From positions 1-64,000 of the forward strand of contig NZ_MTQM01000006.1 in the NCBI RefSeq assembly GCF_001984105.1: a stretch of DNA of 64,000 nucleotides, given 5' to 3'. Shown one piece after another: positions 50,479 through 59,743 of this stretch. Source of the stretch: Microbacterium sp. CSI-V (lineage in GTDB: Bacteria; Actinomycetota; Actinomycetes; Actinomycetales; Microbacteriaceae). Each line of letters starts with the position of its first letter. Position 1 is the first letter of the stretch. Made by a program: the position numbers and the translations under genes. Below the pieces are notes generated by a model. That model searched no databases, had not been told where the DNA came from, and saw only the letters and a program-made list of their open reading frames with translations.

Positions 50479-52242
50479 ATGGCCACGACGCTTCCGCTCC
50501 AGGGAACGGGTCCTTCGCGCCCCACGACCCTCCCGCCCCGCCAGGCCGCGCTGCTGAGCAGCACCCGCGTCGAGGAGAAGGGCAACCTGGTCGTCAAGTG
50601 GATCACCTCCACCGACCACAAGACGATCGGGTACATGTACCTCATCTCGTCGGTGCTCTTCTTCATGCTCGGCGGCGTGATGGCCCTCATCATCCGTGCC
50701 GAACTGTTCGAGCCCGGGATGCAGATCATCCCCACCAAGGAGCAGTACAACCAGCTGTTCACGATGCACGGCACGATCATGCTGCTGATGTTCGCGACGC
50801 CGCTGTTCGCCGGTTTCGCCAACGCGCTGCTGCCGCTGCAGATCGGTGCTCCCGACGTGGCCTTCCCGCGTCTGAACGCCTTCGCGTTCTGGCTCTTCCT
50901 CTTCGGCTCCACGATCGCGGTGTCGGGCTTCCTCACCCCGCAGGGCGCCGCCGGCTTCGGCTGGTTCGCGTATCAGCCATTGGCGAATGCGAGCTTCTCT
51001 CCGGGTGTCGGAGGCAACCTCTGGATGCTGGGTCTGGGCATCAGCGGCTTCGGTACGATCCTCGGCGCCGTGAACTTCATCACCACGGTCCTCACCATGC
51101 GCGCGCCGGGCATGACCATGTGGCGCATGCCGATCTTCTCGTGGAACACGCTGATCACGAGCATCCTGATCCTCCTGGCGTTCCCGGTCCTCGCGGCCGC
51201 CATCTTCGCCGCCGCCGCCGACCGCGTGCTCGGCGCTCAGATCTACAACCCCGAGAACGGCGGCGTGTTGCTGTGGCAGCACCTCTTCTGGTTCTTCGGT
51301 CACCCCGAGGTGTACATCATCGCCCTGCCGTTCTTCGGCATCGTCTCCGAGATCTTCCCGGTGTTCAGCCGCAAGCCGATCTTCGGATACAAGACGCTCG
51401 TCTACGCGACGATCGCGATCGCGGCCCTGTCCGTCGCGGTGTGGGCGCACCACATGTACGTCACGGGCGGAGTCCTCCTCCCGTTCTTCGCCCTCATGAC
51501 GATGCTCATCGCGGTGCCCACCGGCGTGAAGATCTTCAACTGGATCGGAACCCTCTGGCGCGGATCCGTGACCTTCGAGACCCCGATGGTCTTCGCCCTC
51601 GGCTTCCTCGTCTCGTTCGTCTTCGGTGGCCTCACCGGCGTCATCCTGGCCTCCCCGCCCCTGGACTTCCACCTGTCGGATTCGTACTTCGTCGTGGCGC
51701 ACTTCCACTACGTCGTCTTCGGCACGGTCGTGTTCGCGATGTTCGCCGGCTTCTACTTCTGGTGGCCGAAGTGGACCGGGAAGATGCTCAACGAGCGTCT
51801 CGGCATGGTGCACTTCTGGATGCTGTTCATCGGCTTCCACATGACGTTCCTCATCCAGCACTGGCTGGGTGTGGACGGCATGGTCCGTCGCTACGCCGAT
51901 TACGCCGCCGCGGACGGGTTCACCTGGGGCAACCAGCTGTCCACCGTGGGATCGATGATCCTCGGCGCCTCGATGATCCCGTTCCTCCTGAACGTCTGGA
52001 TCACGGCCCGCAAGGCGCCGCGCGTGACGGTCGACGACCCGTGGGGCTACGGCGCCTCGCTGGAGTGGGCGACGTCCTGCCCGCCCCCGCGCCACAACTT
52101 CACGTCCATCCCGCGCATCCGCAGCGAGCGTCCCGCGTTCGACCTGAACCACCCCGAGGCCGGCATCCCGGTCGGTGTGGGCCCCGCGAAGGATGCCCCC
52201 GACGCGCCTGTCGTCGATGCCGCAGCTGGAGAGGTCAAGTAA
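50479..52242 (+). CDS. ctaD: Cytochrome c oxidase subunit I
   Basis: 587-residue core subunit with 12 membrane helices carrying heme a and the heme a3-CuB centre. [10 protein letters not shown] contains the CuB histidine and the cross-linked tyrosine; AHHMYV supplies two more CuB histidines, and [14 protein letters not shown] the heme ligands. It reduces O2 to water and pumps protons. In many actinobacteria ctaD lies apart from ctaC; here ctaC-ctaD-ctaF is one operon. Confidence 0.97.
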   Translation: MATTLPLQGTGPSRPTTLPPRQAALLSSTRVEEKGNLVVKWITSTDHKTIGYMYLISSVLFFMLGGVMALIIRAELFEPGMQIIPTKEQYNQLFTMHGTIMLLMFATPLFAGFANALLPLQIGAPDVAFPRLNAFAFWLFLFGSTIAVSGFLTPQGAAGFGWFAYQPLANASFSPGVGGNLWMLGLGISGFGTILGAVNFITTVLTMRAPGMTMWRMPIFSWNTLITSILILLAFPVLAAAIFAAAADRVLGAQIYNPENGGVLLWQHLFWFFGHPEVYIIALPFFGIVSEIFPVFSRKPIFGYKTLVYATIAIAALSVAVWAHHMYVTGGVLLPFFALMTMLIAVPTGVKIFNWIGTLWRGSVTFETPMVFALGFLVSFVFGGLTGVILASPPLDFHLSDSYFVVAHFHYVVFGTVVFAMFAGFYFWWPKWTGKMLNERLGMVHFWMLFIGFHMTFLIQHWLGVDGMVRRYADYAAADGFTWGNQLSTVGSMILGASMIPFLLNVWITARKAPRVTVDDPWGYGASLEWATSCPPPRHNFTSIPRIRSERPAFDLNHPEAGIPVGVGPAKDAPDAPVVDAAAGEVK

Positions 52243-52245
52243 CCC

Positions 52246-52662
52246 ATGCGTACCAATGTCGGACTCTGGTGGCTGCTCACGGGCTTCGCGTTCTTCATCG
52301 GCATCGTCTACGCGGTGTGGAACGTCATCAGCCACGGCTCCGTGGAGTGGGTGGGCACGGTTGCGCTGATCTTCATGGGCTTGATGAGCGCCATGATCGC
52401 GTTCTACATCAGCCGTGTCGTCAAGGCGCAGCGCGGCGAGCTCCCCGAGGACTCGCTGACGGCGGACATCGACGACGGTGACCCCGAGATGGGCGAGTTC
52501 AGCCCCTGGTCCTGGTGGCCCATCGTCCTCGCGGGCTCGGCGGCCATCGCCGTGATCGGCCTGGCGGTCGGCAGCTGGCTCGTGCCCGTCGCCTTCGCCA
52601 TCTTCGCGATCGCCATCGTCGGCTGGGTGTACGAGTACTACCGCGGGTACTTCGCGCGCTGA
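52246..52662 (+). CDS. ctaF: Cytochrome c oxidase subunit IV (actinobacterial)
   Basis: 138-residue subunit with four membrane helices (two at about 8-50, two at about 88-132) and the conserved ending GWVYEYYRGYF(AR). Specific to the actinobacterial bc1-aa3 supercomplex. Three bases separate it from ctaD and 4 from the phosphatase gene, so all four genes may be cotranscribed. Confidence 0.93.
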   Translation: MRTNVGLWWLLTGFAFFIGIVYAVWNVISHGSVEWVGTVALIFMGLMSAMIAFYISRVVKAQRGELPEDSLTADIDDGDPEMGEFSPWSWWPIVLAGSAAIAVIGLAVGSWLVPVAFAIFAIAIVGWVYEYYRGYFAR

Positions 52663-52666
52663 TCTC

Positions 52667-53455
52667 GTGCCCCTCCGGTTGAACACCGCGGCCGTCTCCG
52701 ACGCCGGCGCCCACCGTCCCACCAATCAGGACGCCGCTTTCGCGGCATCTTGGGGTGCGGCGGTGGCCGACGGCGTCGGGGGCGGTCCTTCCGGCGATCT
52801 CGCTTCGGCGGCGCTGGTCCACCGTCTCGTGGCCACCCGCGGCACCGGTCTCGACGCCGACGGTCTGCTCGTCCGCATCCGCGAGGCCAACTGGGACATC
52901 CGCGCCCACGTGGAGCGCGACCCGGCCCTCCAGGGGATGGCCACGACCTTCACCGGCGTCTTCCTCGGCGTCGAGTCCGAACTGCTGCTCGCCCACACCG
53001 GTGACTCCCGCGCGTATCTGCTCCGGGACGGCGAGTTCACGCGTCAGACGCGCGACGACTCCTACGTGCAGGCGCTCGTCGACCACGGCATCATCTCGCC
53101 GGAGGCGGCTGCGGCGCATCCACGTCGCAACATCATCACGGCGTCGCTCGGGGGCTCGGAAGGCGACGTGGTGTCGGTGGCGTCTCACGCGCCGCGACCG
53201 GGCGACCGATGGGTGCTCTGCAGCGACGGACTCACCGACTACGTGCCGGAGGCCGACGTGGCTCACCTCATCGCCGGTGCCGAAGATCCCCGTTCTGCGG
53301 CGGCGTCGGCGGTCGCGCTGGCGCTCGAGGCAGGTACGCGTGACAACGTCACGGTCGTGGTGTGCGACGTTGTCGACGACGACGTCCCGCCGAGCGAACC
53401 GGTCTTCTTCGGGTCGGCGGCGCGCTGGTTCACCGAAGACATCGAGACCGCCTGA
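52667..53455 (+). CDS. PP2C-family serine/threonine protein phosphatase
   Basis: 262-residue phosphatase. PPM motifs in order: NTAAVSDAGAHRPTNQDA, VADGVGGGPSGD with a metal-binding aspartate, AHTGDSRAYLLRDG, LCSDGLTDYVPE and GTRDNVTVVV with the last metal aspartate. It is cytoplasmic, without the membrane helix and outer domain of PstP. It follows ctaF by 4 bases. It could oppose PknL, whose gene is in this window, but other kinases must exist and the pairing is inference. GTG start chosen as the first codon giving the conserved N-terminus; no clear ribosome binding site, so coupling to ctaF is likely. Confidence 0.88.
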   Translation: MPLRLNTAAVSDAGAHRPTNQDAAFAASWGAAVADGVGGGPSGDLASAALVHRLVATRGTGLDADGLLVRIREANWDIRAHVERDPALQGMATTFTGVFLGVESELLLAHTGDSRAYLLRDGEFTRQTRDDSYVQALVDHGIISPEAAAAHPRRNIITASLGGSEGDVVSVASHAPRPGDRWVLCSDGLTDYVPEADVAHLIAGAEDPRSAAASAVALALEAGTRDNVTVVVCDVVDDDVPPSEPVFFGSAARWFTEDIETA

Positions 53456-53536
53456 CCCGGCTACGGCCGCGGATTTCCCGACCCGGCGACGGTCACGAAT
53501 GCCCTGACGCGGGGCGACGGCCGCGGGTCCACCCGG

Positions 53537-53582
53537 GCGGCGGACAACCGGCCCGGGCTTCAGGCGGGCCTGTGTCCGCCGC
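53537..53582. terminator. Nested hairpin between the phosphatase and rhodanese genes
   Basis: Outer arms GCGGCGGACA (53537-53546) and TGTCCGCCGC (53573-53582); inner arms GGCCCG and CGGGCC. It overlaps the last codons of the rhodanese gene. Confidence 0.45.
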
Positions 53583-53982
53583 GGACGACCATGACGGTGG
53601 GATCGAAGACCCGCTCGAGCGCTCCTCCGTCGTTCTCGAACGGCTGGCCCTCGCGCACCCAGTACTCGTACCCGCCGATCATCTCGCGGACCGCGTAGCC
53701 GAGGCGGGCGAACTCGAGCGCCCCCTTCTGCCCGGCGTTGCAGCCCGGGCTCCAGCAGTACACGACCACGGGCACGCCACGGTCGAGTTCGATGGGCGCA
53801 CGCTCGGCGATGTCCCGGTGCGGCATGTGGATCGCGCCGGTGATGCGTCCCTGCGCCCACGCCTCGTCTCCGCGCACGTCGACGAGGACGAACGCGTCTC
53901 CCGCCTTCTGCGCGGCGTACACATCGGAGGGATCGGTCTCGAACGCCAGCCGGTTCGAGAAGTAGGTTTGCGCGTCGGTCAT
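53560..53982 (-). CDS. Rhodanese-domain protein
   Basis: 140-residue single rhodanese domain. It begins MTDAQTYFSNRLAFETD, shows the fold markers VLVDVRGDEAWAQGRITGAIHMP and ends with GGYEYWVREGQPF. The active-site loop reads VVYCWSPGCNAGQK instead of the usual CxxGxR, with a second cysteine five residues after the first; this variant belongs to a recognisable subgroup, and sulfur transfer or redox sensing are both possible. Leaderless ATG start. It lies downstream of qcrB on the same strand but a terminator and its own promoter separate them. Confidence 0.85.
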   Translation of the reverse strand: MTDAQTYFSNRLAFETDPSDVYAAQKAGDAFVLVDVRGDEAWAQGRITGAIHMPHRDIAERAPIELDRGVPVVVYCWSPGCNAGQKGALEFARLGYAVREMIGGYEYWVREGQPFENDGGALERVFDPTVMVVRGGHRPA

Positions 53983-53988
53983 GCCCCC

Positions 53989-53994
53989 ACGCTA
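53989..53994 (-). promoter_or_regulatory. -10 hexamer of the rhodanese gene (leaderless)
   Basis: TAGCGT, 6-base spacer GGGGGC, then ATG. Confidence 0.55.
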
Positions 53995-54088
53995 GATCCC
54001 GGGTGCGCTCGGGGGAGAGGGGGAGGGATGCCAGACGTCGATCGCTTCCTGCCACTCCACCGTGCCCGTGAGCGCCCCGATGAAACGA

Positions 54089-54120
54089 CGAAACCCCGGT
54101 GCCGAGGCACCGGGGTTTCG
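54089..54120 (-). terminator. Terminator of the ctaE-qcrCAB operon
   Basis: 15-base stem CGAAACCCCGGTGCC / GGCACCGGGGTTTCG with a minimal loop, 9 bases after the qcrB stop; on the minus strand GTCGTTTC follows. Confidence 0.85.
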
Positions 54121-54128
54121 TGGACTGA

Positions 54129-55955
54129 CTACGCGCTCTTGTCGCCGTCCGGGCCGAGACCCTTCGGGGCGGGGAACTCGACCTCGACACGCTCACCGAC
54201 CGCGTTGTGAGGGCGACCCTCGGCGTCGGCACGAGCATCGGCGCCGGCGATCTCGTCGGCCTCTTCGTGATCGATGTGATCGAGCTCGTGGTGCTGGTGG
54301 GCCACCGCGGCATCGAGCTCAGCTTGCGTGAGCGGGGTGAGCCGATCCTCGAAGAACCAGCGCGACACGGAGGCGCGGAAGTTCTGCAGAGCCGAGATCT
54401 GACCCTTGGCGTTGGGGCGCACCACCAGGGGCTCGTAGGTCTCGTTGTCGACCAGCTTCCAGCGCTCGTACTCGTCGACGGGCTGGTGCACCTCGATGTA
54501 CTCGCCGCCGGGAAGGCGGACGATGCGACCCGACTCGTACCCGTGCAGCGCGATCTCGCGATCCTTCTTCTGCAGCGCGATGCAGACGCGCTTCGTGACG
54601 AAGTAGGCGACGATCGGTCCGAGGATCAGCAGCGCCTGCAGGGCGTGGATGACACCTTCCATCGTGAGGTGGAAGTGCGTCGCCATGATGTCGGACGATG
54701 CCGCGGCCCACATGACCGCGTAGAACGTCACACCGGCGGCGCCGATGGCGGTCCGGGTGGCGGCGTTCCGGGGACGCTGGGCGATGTGGTGCTCGCGCTT
54801 GTCGCCGGTGATCCACGCCTCGATGAAGGGGTAGATCAGGACGAGGACGATGAACAGACCGAGGACGCCCACCGGGATGATGATGTTCCACGACCAGGTG
54901 CGGTCCCAGAGCACGAACTCGAGGTGCGGCGGGATGAGGCGCAGCATTCCGTCGGCGAAGCCGATGTACCAGTCGGGCTGAGTACCGGCCGACACCGGCG
55001 ACGGGTCGTAGGGGCCGTAGTTCCAGATGGGGTTGATCGTCACGAGCGCCGCGATCAGGACGATCACACCGAACGTGATGAAGAAGAACCCGCCCATCTT
55101 GGACGCGTACACGGGCAGGATCGGGTAGCCCACGACGTTGCTGTTCGTTCGGGCGGGGCCGGCGAACTGCGTGTGCTTGTTGATGATCATGAGCATCAGG
55201 TGCACGGCGAGCAGCGCGACGAGGATCGCCGGGAGCAGCAGGATGTGCAGCGTGTACAGACGGCCGACGATCGCGGTACCGGGGAACTCGCCACCGAAGA
55301 GGAGGAACGAGGTCCACGTGCCGATCACGGGCAGACCCTTGATCATGCCGTCGATGATGCGCAGACCGTTGCCCGAGAGCAGGTCGTCGGGGAGCGAGTA
55401 TCCGGTGAATCCCTCGGCCATGGCGAGGATGAACAGGATGAAGCCGACCACCCAGTTGAGCTCGCGCGGCTTGCGGAACGCGCCGGTGAAGAACACGCGG
55501 AGCATGTGCACGCCGATGCCGGCCACGAACACCAGAGCCGCCCAGTGGTGGATCTGACGGACGAGCAGGCCACCGCGGAGGTCGAACGAGATGTGCAGCG
55601 CCGACTCCATGGCGGCGGACATCGCGATGCCGCGCATGGGCTCGTACGCACCGTTGTAGTGCGTCTCGACCATGGAGGCCTGGAAGAAGAACGTCAGGAA
55701 CGTTCCCGACAGCAGGACGACGACGAAGCTCCACAGAGCGATCTCACCGAGCATGAACGACCAGTGGTCGGGGAAGATCTTGCGACCGAGCTCCTTGACG
55801 ATGCCCGAGATGCTGGTGCGCTCGTCGAGGTAGTTCGCCGCGGCGCCGACGAAGCGGCCACCGAGGGGCTTGCCCTGCAGGTCTGCCTTGGGCGGACCCG
55901 AGTAGACCGCCGGTTCGGTGGTGATGTTCTCCGCGGGGTGGGTGGCGGTGCTCAT
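54129..55955 (-). CDS. qcrB: Cytochrome bc1 complex, cytochrome b subunit
   Basis: 608-residue menaquinol-oxidising subunit. Eight or nine membrane helices hold hemes bL and bH; histidines are in HHWAALVFVAGIGVHMLR and HILLLPAILVALLAVHLM. The Qo-site motif is PDWY (in QPDWYIGFADGM) instead of mitochondrial PEWY, as in other actinobacteria. A cytoplasmic C-terminal extension of about 150 residues, typical of actinobacterial QcrB, is present. It is the binding site of the antitubercular Q203 class in mycobacteria (known there). Overlaps qcrA by four bases (ATGA). Confidence 0.96.
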   Translation of the reverse strand: MSTATHPAENITTEPAVYSGPPKADLQGKPLGGRFVGAAANYLDERTSISGIVKELGRKIFPDHWSFMLGEIALWSFVVVLLSGTFLTFFFQASMVETHYNGAYEPMRGIAMSAAMESALHISFDLRGGLLVRQIHHWAALVFVAGIGVHMLRVFFTGAFRKPRELNWVVGFILFILAMAEGFTGYSLPDDLLSGNGLRIIDGMIKGLPVIGTWTSFLLFGGEFPGTAIVGRLYTLHILLLPAILVALLAVHLMLMIINKHTQFAGPARTNSNVVGYPILPVYASKMGGFFFITFGVIVLIAALVTINPIWNYGPYDPSPVSAGTQPDWYIGFADGMLRLIPPHLEFVLWDRTWSWNIIIPVGVLGLFIVLVLIYPFIEAWITGDKREHHIAQRPRNAATRTAIGAAGVTFYAVMWAAASSDIMATHFHLTMEGVIHALQALLILGPIVAYFVTKRVCIALQKKDREIALHGYESGRIVRLPGGEYIEVHQPVDEYERWKLVDNETYEPLVVRPNAKGQISALQNFRASVSRWFFEDRLTPLTQAELDAAVAHQHHELDHIDHEEADEIAGADARADAEGRPHNAVGERVEVEFPAPKGLGPDGDKSA

Positions 55956-57010
55956 GAGCGCTCCCAGAAGCTGGGGCCGACGGGCTCTTCAAAGTCACTC
56001 TGTGCGACGAGGTAACCCTCGGCGTCGACGGTGATGGGGAGCTGCGGCAGGGGACGGGCAGCCGGGCCGAAGATGACGGCCGCTCCGTTGGCGACGTCGA
56101 ACTGCGACTGGTGGCAGGGGCACAGGAGGTGGTGGGTCTGCTGCTCGTAGAGCGCGACGGGGCAGCCGACGTGCGTGCAGACCTTGGAGTAGGCGACGAT
56201 GCCGTCGTACGTCCAGTCCAGGCGGTTGGTCTCGGGGTTGAGCGACTCGGGCTGCAGACGCATCAGGAGAACGATGGCCTTGGCCTTCTCTTCGAGGTAG
56301 CCCTCGTCGTGGCCGACTCCGGCGAGCTCTTCCGGAATGACGTGGAAGGCCGAGCCGAGCGTGACGTCGGCGGCGCGGATCGGACGGCCCGACGGGTCGT
56401 GCGCGAGGCGCATGCCGCCCTTCCACATCGTGTGGCTGAGCAGCTTCACCGGATCGGCATCCTGCGGAGCGAGGCCGCGGAACAGCGTGATACCGGGGAT
56501 GACCGAGGCGAGGAGCGCCGCGAACATCGAGTTGCGGATGATCTCGCGACGGCCGAAACCGGAGTCCTTCTCGGCCTCGACGAAGACGTTGACCGCACCC
56601 TCACGGGTGGCGTCGCGGCCACGGGTCGCGTGGCGGTCTTCGATGTGCTCCTTGTCGGACATGACGGCCTTCGACCAGTGGATGGCGCCGATGCCGATCG
56701 CGAGCAGCGCGAAGGCGATGCCCAGACCGATGAACAGGTTGTTGTTCCGGATGTCGACCAGGGCGCCCGACTCGATCGGGAAGATCATGTAGGCGATGCT
56801 CGCCCAGATGCTCGCCGCGACGGAGAAGTAGAACAGCGTGTAGACCGTGCGTACCGCACGCTTCATCGCCTGCGGGTCCTGATCGGTCATGCGCTGGCGG
56901 TGCCCCGGGAGACCGGGGTTCTGCACGGGGTCGGGAACCGCGACGGCGAGCCCGGAGCCGGGCTTCCATGAAGCCCTCTCGTGCTCGAGTGCGTCTTCCT
57001 CGTGTGCCAT
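55952..57010 (-). CDS. qcrA: Cytochrome bc1 complex, Rieske iron-sulfur subunit
   Basis: 352-residue subunit. Three membrane helices (about 55-75, 88-110 and 165-185) instead of one, the actinobacterial pattern, then the Rieske domain with CTHVGCPVALYE and CPCHQSQFD supplying the cysteine and histidine ligands of the 2Fe-2S cluster and the structural disulfide. It takes electrons from menaquinol to QcrC. ATG at 57008-57010, 38 bases after qcrC; its stop overlaps the qcrB start. Confidence 0.96.
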   Translation of the reverse strand: MAHEEDALEHERASWKPGSGLAVAVPDPVQNPGLPGHRQRMTDQDPQAMKRAVRTVYTLFYFSVAASIWASIAYMIFPIESGALVDIRNNNLFIGLGIAFALLAIGIGAIHWSKAVMSDKEHIEDRHATRGRDATREGAVNVFVEAEKDSGFGRREIIRNSMFAALLASVIPGITLFRGLAPQDADPVKLLSHTMWKGGMRLAHDPSGRPIRAADVTLGSAFHVIPEELAGVGHDEGYLEEKAKAIVLLMRLQPESLNPETNRLDWTYDGIVAYSKVCTHVGCPVALYEQQTHHLLCPCHQSQFDVANGAAVIFGPAARPLPQLPITVDAEGYLVAQSDFEEPVGPSFWERS

Positions 57011-57048
57011 GGTGCTCCTCGTACGTTACGTAATGTCGATGACGACGA

Positions 57049-57858
57049 TCAGTTGGACTTCGCCGTGATCCACACGGTGAGCGCGATGAGCGCTCCGATG
57101 CCGAAGATCCAGATGAACAGACCCTCCGAGACCGGACCGAGCGATCCGAGCGCGAAGCCGCCGGGGGACTCGGACTTCTGAAGGAACATCAGGTACGAGA
57201 TGACGTCGCGCTTGTCTTCGGGGGTCAGATTGAGGTCGTTGAAGACCGGCATGTTCTGCGGGCCCGTGACCATCGCCGCATACATGTTGAGCGGAGTGAC
57301 CGTGTGCAGGTCGGGGGCCCACTTGCCCTCGGTGAGCGCGCCGCCGGCGCCGGCCACGTTGTGGCACATGGCGCAGTTGATGCGGAAGAGCTCGGCACCG
57401 TGCGACACGTCGCCCTGGCCGTCGAGGATCTCGTCGGACGGGTAGGTGGGGCCGGGGGCCGCGGACTGCACGTAGGCGGCGATCGCGTTGACCTGCTCCT
57501 CGGTGAACTGCACCGGCTTGACCGGAGCCTGCGGACCCTGCGCCTGCAGCGGCATGCGGCCGGTCGACACCTGGAAGTGCACCGCGAGCTCGCCGACGCC
57601 GAACAGCGACGGGCCCTGCTGGCTGCCCTCGAGGTCGAGCCCGTGGCAGGTGGCGCAGTTGGCCTGGAAGAGCTTCTTGCCCTCCTCGACCGTGCTGGCC
57701 GAGTTGGACGCGCTCGTGGGGGTGTCGGTGGCGGCCATCGCGGCCGACGCGCCGGCGTAGATGCCACCCGTCAGCAGCAGACCGATTCCGATCAGCGCGG
57801 CGGCGGCCAGGGGGCTGCGGCGTCCGTTCGAGCGACGCGGCTTCTTCTCTCGTGCCAT
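57049..57858 (-). CDS. qcrC: Cytochrome bc1 complex, diheme cytochrome c subunit
   Basis: 269-residue subunit with two c-type hemes: CATCH (Cys68, Cys71, His72) and CAMCH (Cys162, Cys165, His166). An N-terminal membrane helix (about 17-42, signal anchor) and a C-terminal one (about 244-264) hold it in the membrane. It wires the bc1 complex directly to CtaC, replacing soluble cytochrome c, which actinobacteria lack. Sixteen bases separate it from ctaE. Confidence 0.96.
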   Translation of the reverse strand: MAREKKPRRSNGRRSPLAAAALIGIGLLLTGGIYAGASAAMAATDTPTSASNSASTVEEGKKLFQANCATCHGLDLEGSQQGPSLFGVGELAVHFQVSTGRMPLQAQGPQAPVKPVQFTEEQVNAIAAYVQSAAPGPTYPSDEILDGQGDVSHGAELFRINCAMCHNVAGAGGALTEGKWAPDLHTVTPLNMYAAMVTGPQNMPVFNDLNLTPEDKRDVISYLMFLQKSESPGGFALGSLGPVSEGLFIWIFGIGALIALTVWITAKSN

Positions 57859-57874
57859 GTGAGGTACAGCTCTC

Positions 57875-58507
57875 TTACTTCAGGAAGTAGATGACGAAGA
57901 ACAGCGCGATCCAGACGACGTCGACGAAGTGCCAGTAGTACGACACGACGATCGAGGTGGTCATCTCTTTGCGACCGAAGTTCTTCACGGCGTACGCGCG
58001 GCCGATCACGAGGAGGAAGGCGATGAGGCCACCCGTCACGTGCAGGGCGTGGAAGCCGGTGGTCAGGTAGAAGGCCGAGGCGTAGGGGTTGGCGCTGATC
58101 GGCATGCCTTCGGTCACCAGCGTCGCGTACTCCCACACCTGGCCGGACACGAAGACCGCGCCGAGGATGAAGGTGAGGTAGAACCACTCCACCATTCCCC
58201 AGCGCTTCCAGAAGCTGTTCGACTTGACCGTGTACGGCTGGTACCGCTCGGCGGCGAACACGCCCATCTGGCACGTGACCGAGGACATCACGAGGATGAA
58301 CGTGTTCACGGCAGCGAAGGGGACGTTGAGCAACTGCGTCTCTTCGGCCCACAGGGGCGCGGACGTGCTGCGCAGTGTGAAGTAGATCGCGAACAGGCCC
58401 GCGAAGAACATGACCTCGCTGCCCAGCCACACGATGGTGCCGACGGCGACCGGATCGGGTCGCTTCACGGCGCGCACGGCCTGGGAATACGTCGCTGGTG
58501 TCGTCAC
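57875..58507 (-). CDS. ctaE: Cytochrome c oxidase subunit III
   Basis: 210-residue subunit with seven membrane-spanning stretches, including [15 protein letters not shown] and [15 protein letters not shown], the conserved glutamate and histidine regions of subunit III. It stabilises the oxidase core. The start is uncertain: GTG at 58505-58507 lies 6 bases from CATAAT, fitting the leaderless pattern, while the ATG one codon earlier (58508-58510) leaves only 3 bases. First gene of the ctaE-qcrCAB operon, divergent from trpD. Confidence 0.92.
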   Translation of the reverse strand: MTTPATYSQAVRAVKRPDPVAVGTIVWLGSEVMFFAGLFAIYFTLRSTSAPLWAEETQLLNVPFAAVNTFILVMSSVTCQMGVFAAERYQPYTVKSNSFWKRWGMVEWFYLTFILGAVFVSGQVWEYATLVTEGMPISANPYASAFYLTTGFHALHVTGGLIAFLLVIGRAYAVKNFGRKEMTTSIVVSYYWHFVDVVWIALFFVIYFLK

Positions 58508-58679
58508 CATCCCATTATGCGCGATCCGACGCAGCGATATTCCCATCTCCAGCCTGAGATATTCCATCATCGAGACTTAGGGAAGCCTAAGAATCCGCAA
58601 GGAATCCCCGGTGCGGAACGGGTTCCCGCCCGGCTTCGAACGACCTCGCCCGACACGCCGCGTGTGGAAGGATCGTGGC

Positions 58680-59741
58680 ATGGCGGAACGCTTCACCTGG
58701 CCCGATCTGCTCACCACCCTGCTGCAGGGCCGCGACCTCAGTGTCTCGGAGTCGACGTGGGCGATGCGGCGCGTCATGGCGGGGGAGGCCACGCCCTCGC
58801 AGCTGGCCGCATTCCTCGTCGCGTTGCGCGCGAAGGGCGAGACGGTCGAGGAGATCGTCGGCTTCCGCGACGCCATCCTCGAGGCGGCGGTTCCGCTCCC
58901 CGTGCGCGCGGAGGTCCTCGACATCGTCGGCACCGGCGGCGACCGTTTCGGCACGGTCAACATCTCCACGATGGCGGCCGTGGTGGCGGCGGCATCCGGG
59001 GTCCCCGTGGTCAAGCACGGCAACCGGGCCGCGAGCTCGGCATCCGGCTCCTCCGACGTGCTCTCCGCTCTGGGGATCGCTCTGACGCTCGATCCCGAGG
59101 CGGTCGCCGCGACGCTGGAACGCACCGGGATCACCTTCGCCTTCGCCGCCGCTTTTCACCCGGGCTTCCGCCACGCCGCGGCGACGCGCTCGGAGCTCGG
59201 TGTGCCGACGGTGTTCAACTTCCTCGGTCCGCTCTGCAACCCCGCACGCGCCGAAGCCAACGCGGTCGGTGTCGCGCATCTGGACCGCGTCCCCCTCATC
59301 ACCGGCGTCTTCCGCACGCGCGGCGCGACGGCGCTGGTGTTCCGCGGCGACGACGGCCTCGACGAGCTGACGACCACCGGGCGCAGCCGTGTGTGGGAGA
59401 TCAGCCGCGGAGACGTGCACGAGCACGATCTGGATCCGCGGGATCTCGGCATCCCCCTCGCCGACATCGACGACCTCCTCGGCGGTTCGCCCGACCACAA
59501 CGCCGAGGTCGTGCGGCGCACGCTCGCCGGCGAGACCGGCCCGGTCCGCGACATCGTGCTGCTGAACGCGGCCGCGGGGCTCGTGTCGTACCGGTTGTTC
59601 CAGGATGCCGCCGAGGTGCAGCGTCCGATCCTCGAGCGTCTCGCCGAGGCGATGTCGGACGCGTCCGCCGCGGTCGACGACGGCCGCGCGCTCGCGAAGC
59701 TCGACGACTGGGTCGCCGCGACCCGCGAGCTGGCGGGCTGA
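58680..59741 (+). CDS. trpD: Anthranilate phosphoribosyltransferase
   Basis: 353-residue enzyme of tryptophan synthesis, joining anthranilate to PRPP. PRPP-binding IVGTGGDRFGTVNIST, the KHGNRAASSASGSSDVL anthranilate-site loop and the FLGPLCNPARA hinge are family hallmarks. It is separate from other trp genes, in the position next to ctaE that trpD also has in mycobacteria (Rv2192c beside Rv2193). GGAAGG precedes the ATG. The PHP gene follows 2 bases after the stop. Confidence 0.96.
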   Translation: MAERFTWPDLLTTLLQGRDLSVSESTWAMRRVMAGEATPSQLAAFLVALRAKGETVEEIVGFRDAILEAAVPLPVRAEVLDIVGTGGDRFGTVNISTMAAVVAAASGVPVVKHGNRAASSASGSSDVLSALGIALTLDPEAVAATLERTGITFAFAAAFHPGFRHAAATRSELGVPTVFNFLGPLCNPARAEANAVGVAHLDRVPLITGVFRTRGATALVFRGDDGLDELTTTGRSRVWEISRGDVHEHDLDPRDLGIPLADIDDLLGGSPDHNAEVVRRTLAGETGPVRDIVLLNAAAGLVSYRLFQDAAEVQRPILERLAEAMSDASAAVDDGRALAKLDDWVAATRELAG

Positions 59742-59743
59742 GC

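Noticed and set aside
58508..58570. A longer ctaE starting at an upstream ATG
   Set aside because: The extra N-terminal residues are not expected in subunit III and would cover the promoter; the likely -10 leaves GTG 58507 as the start.
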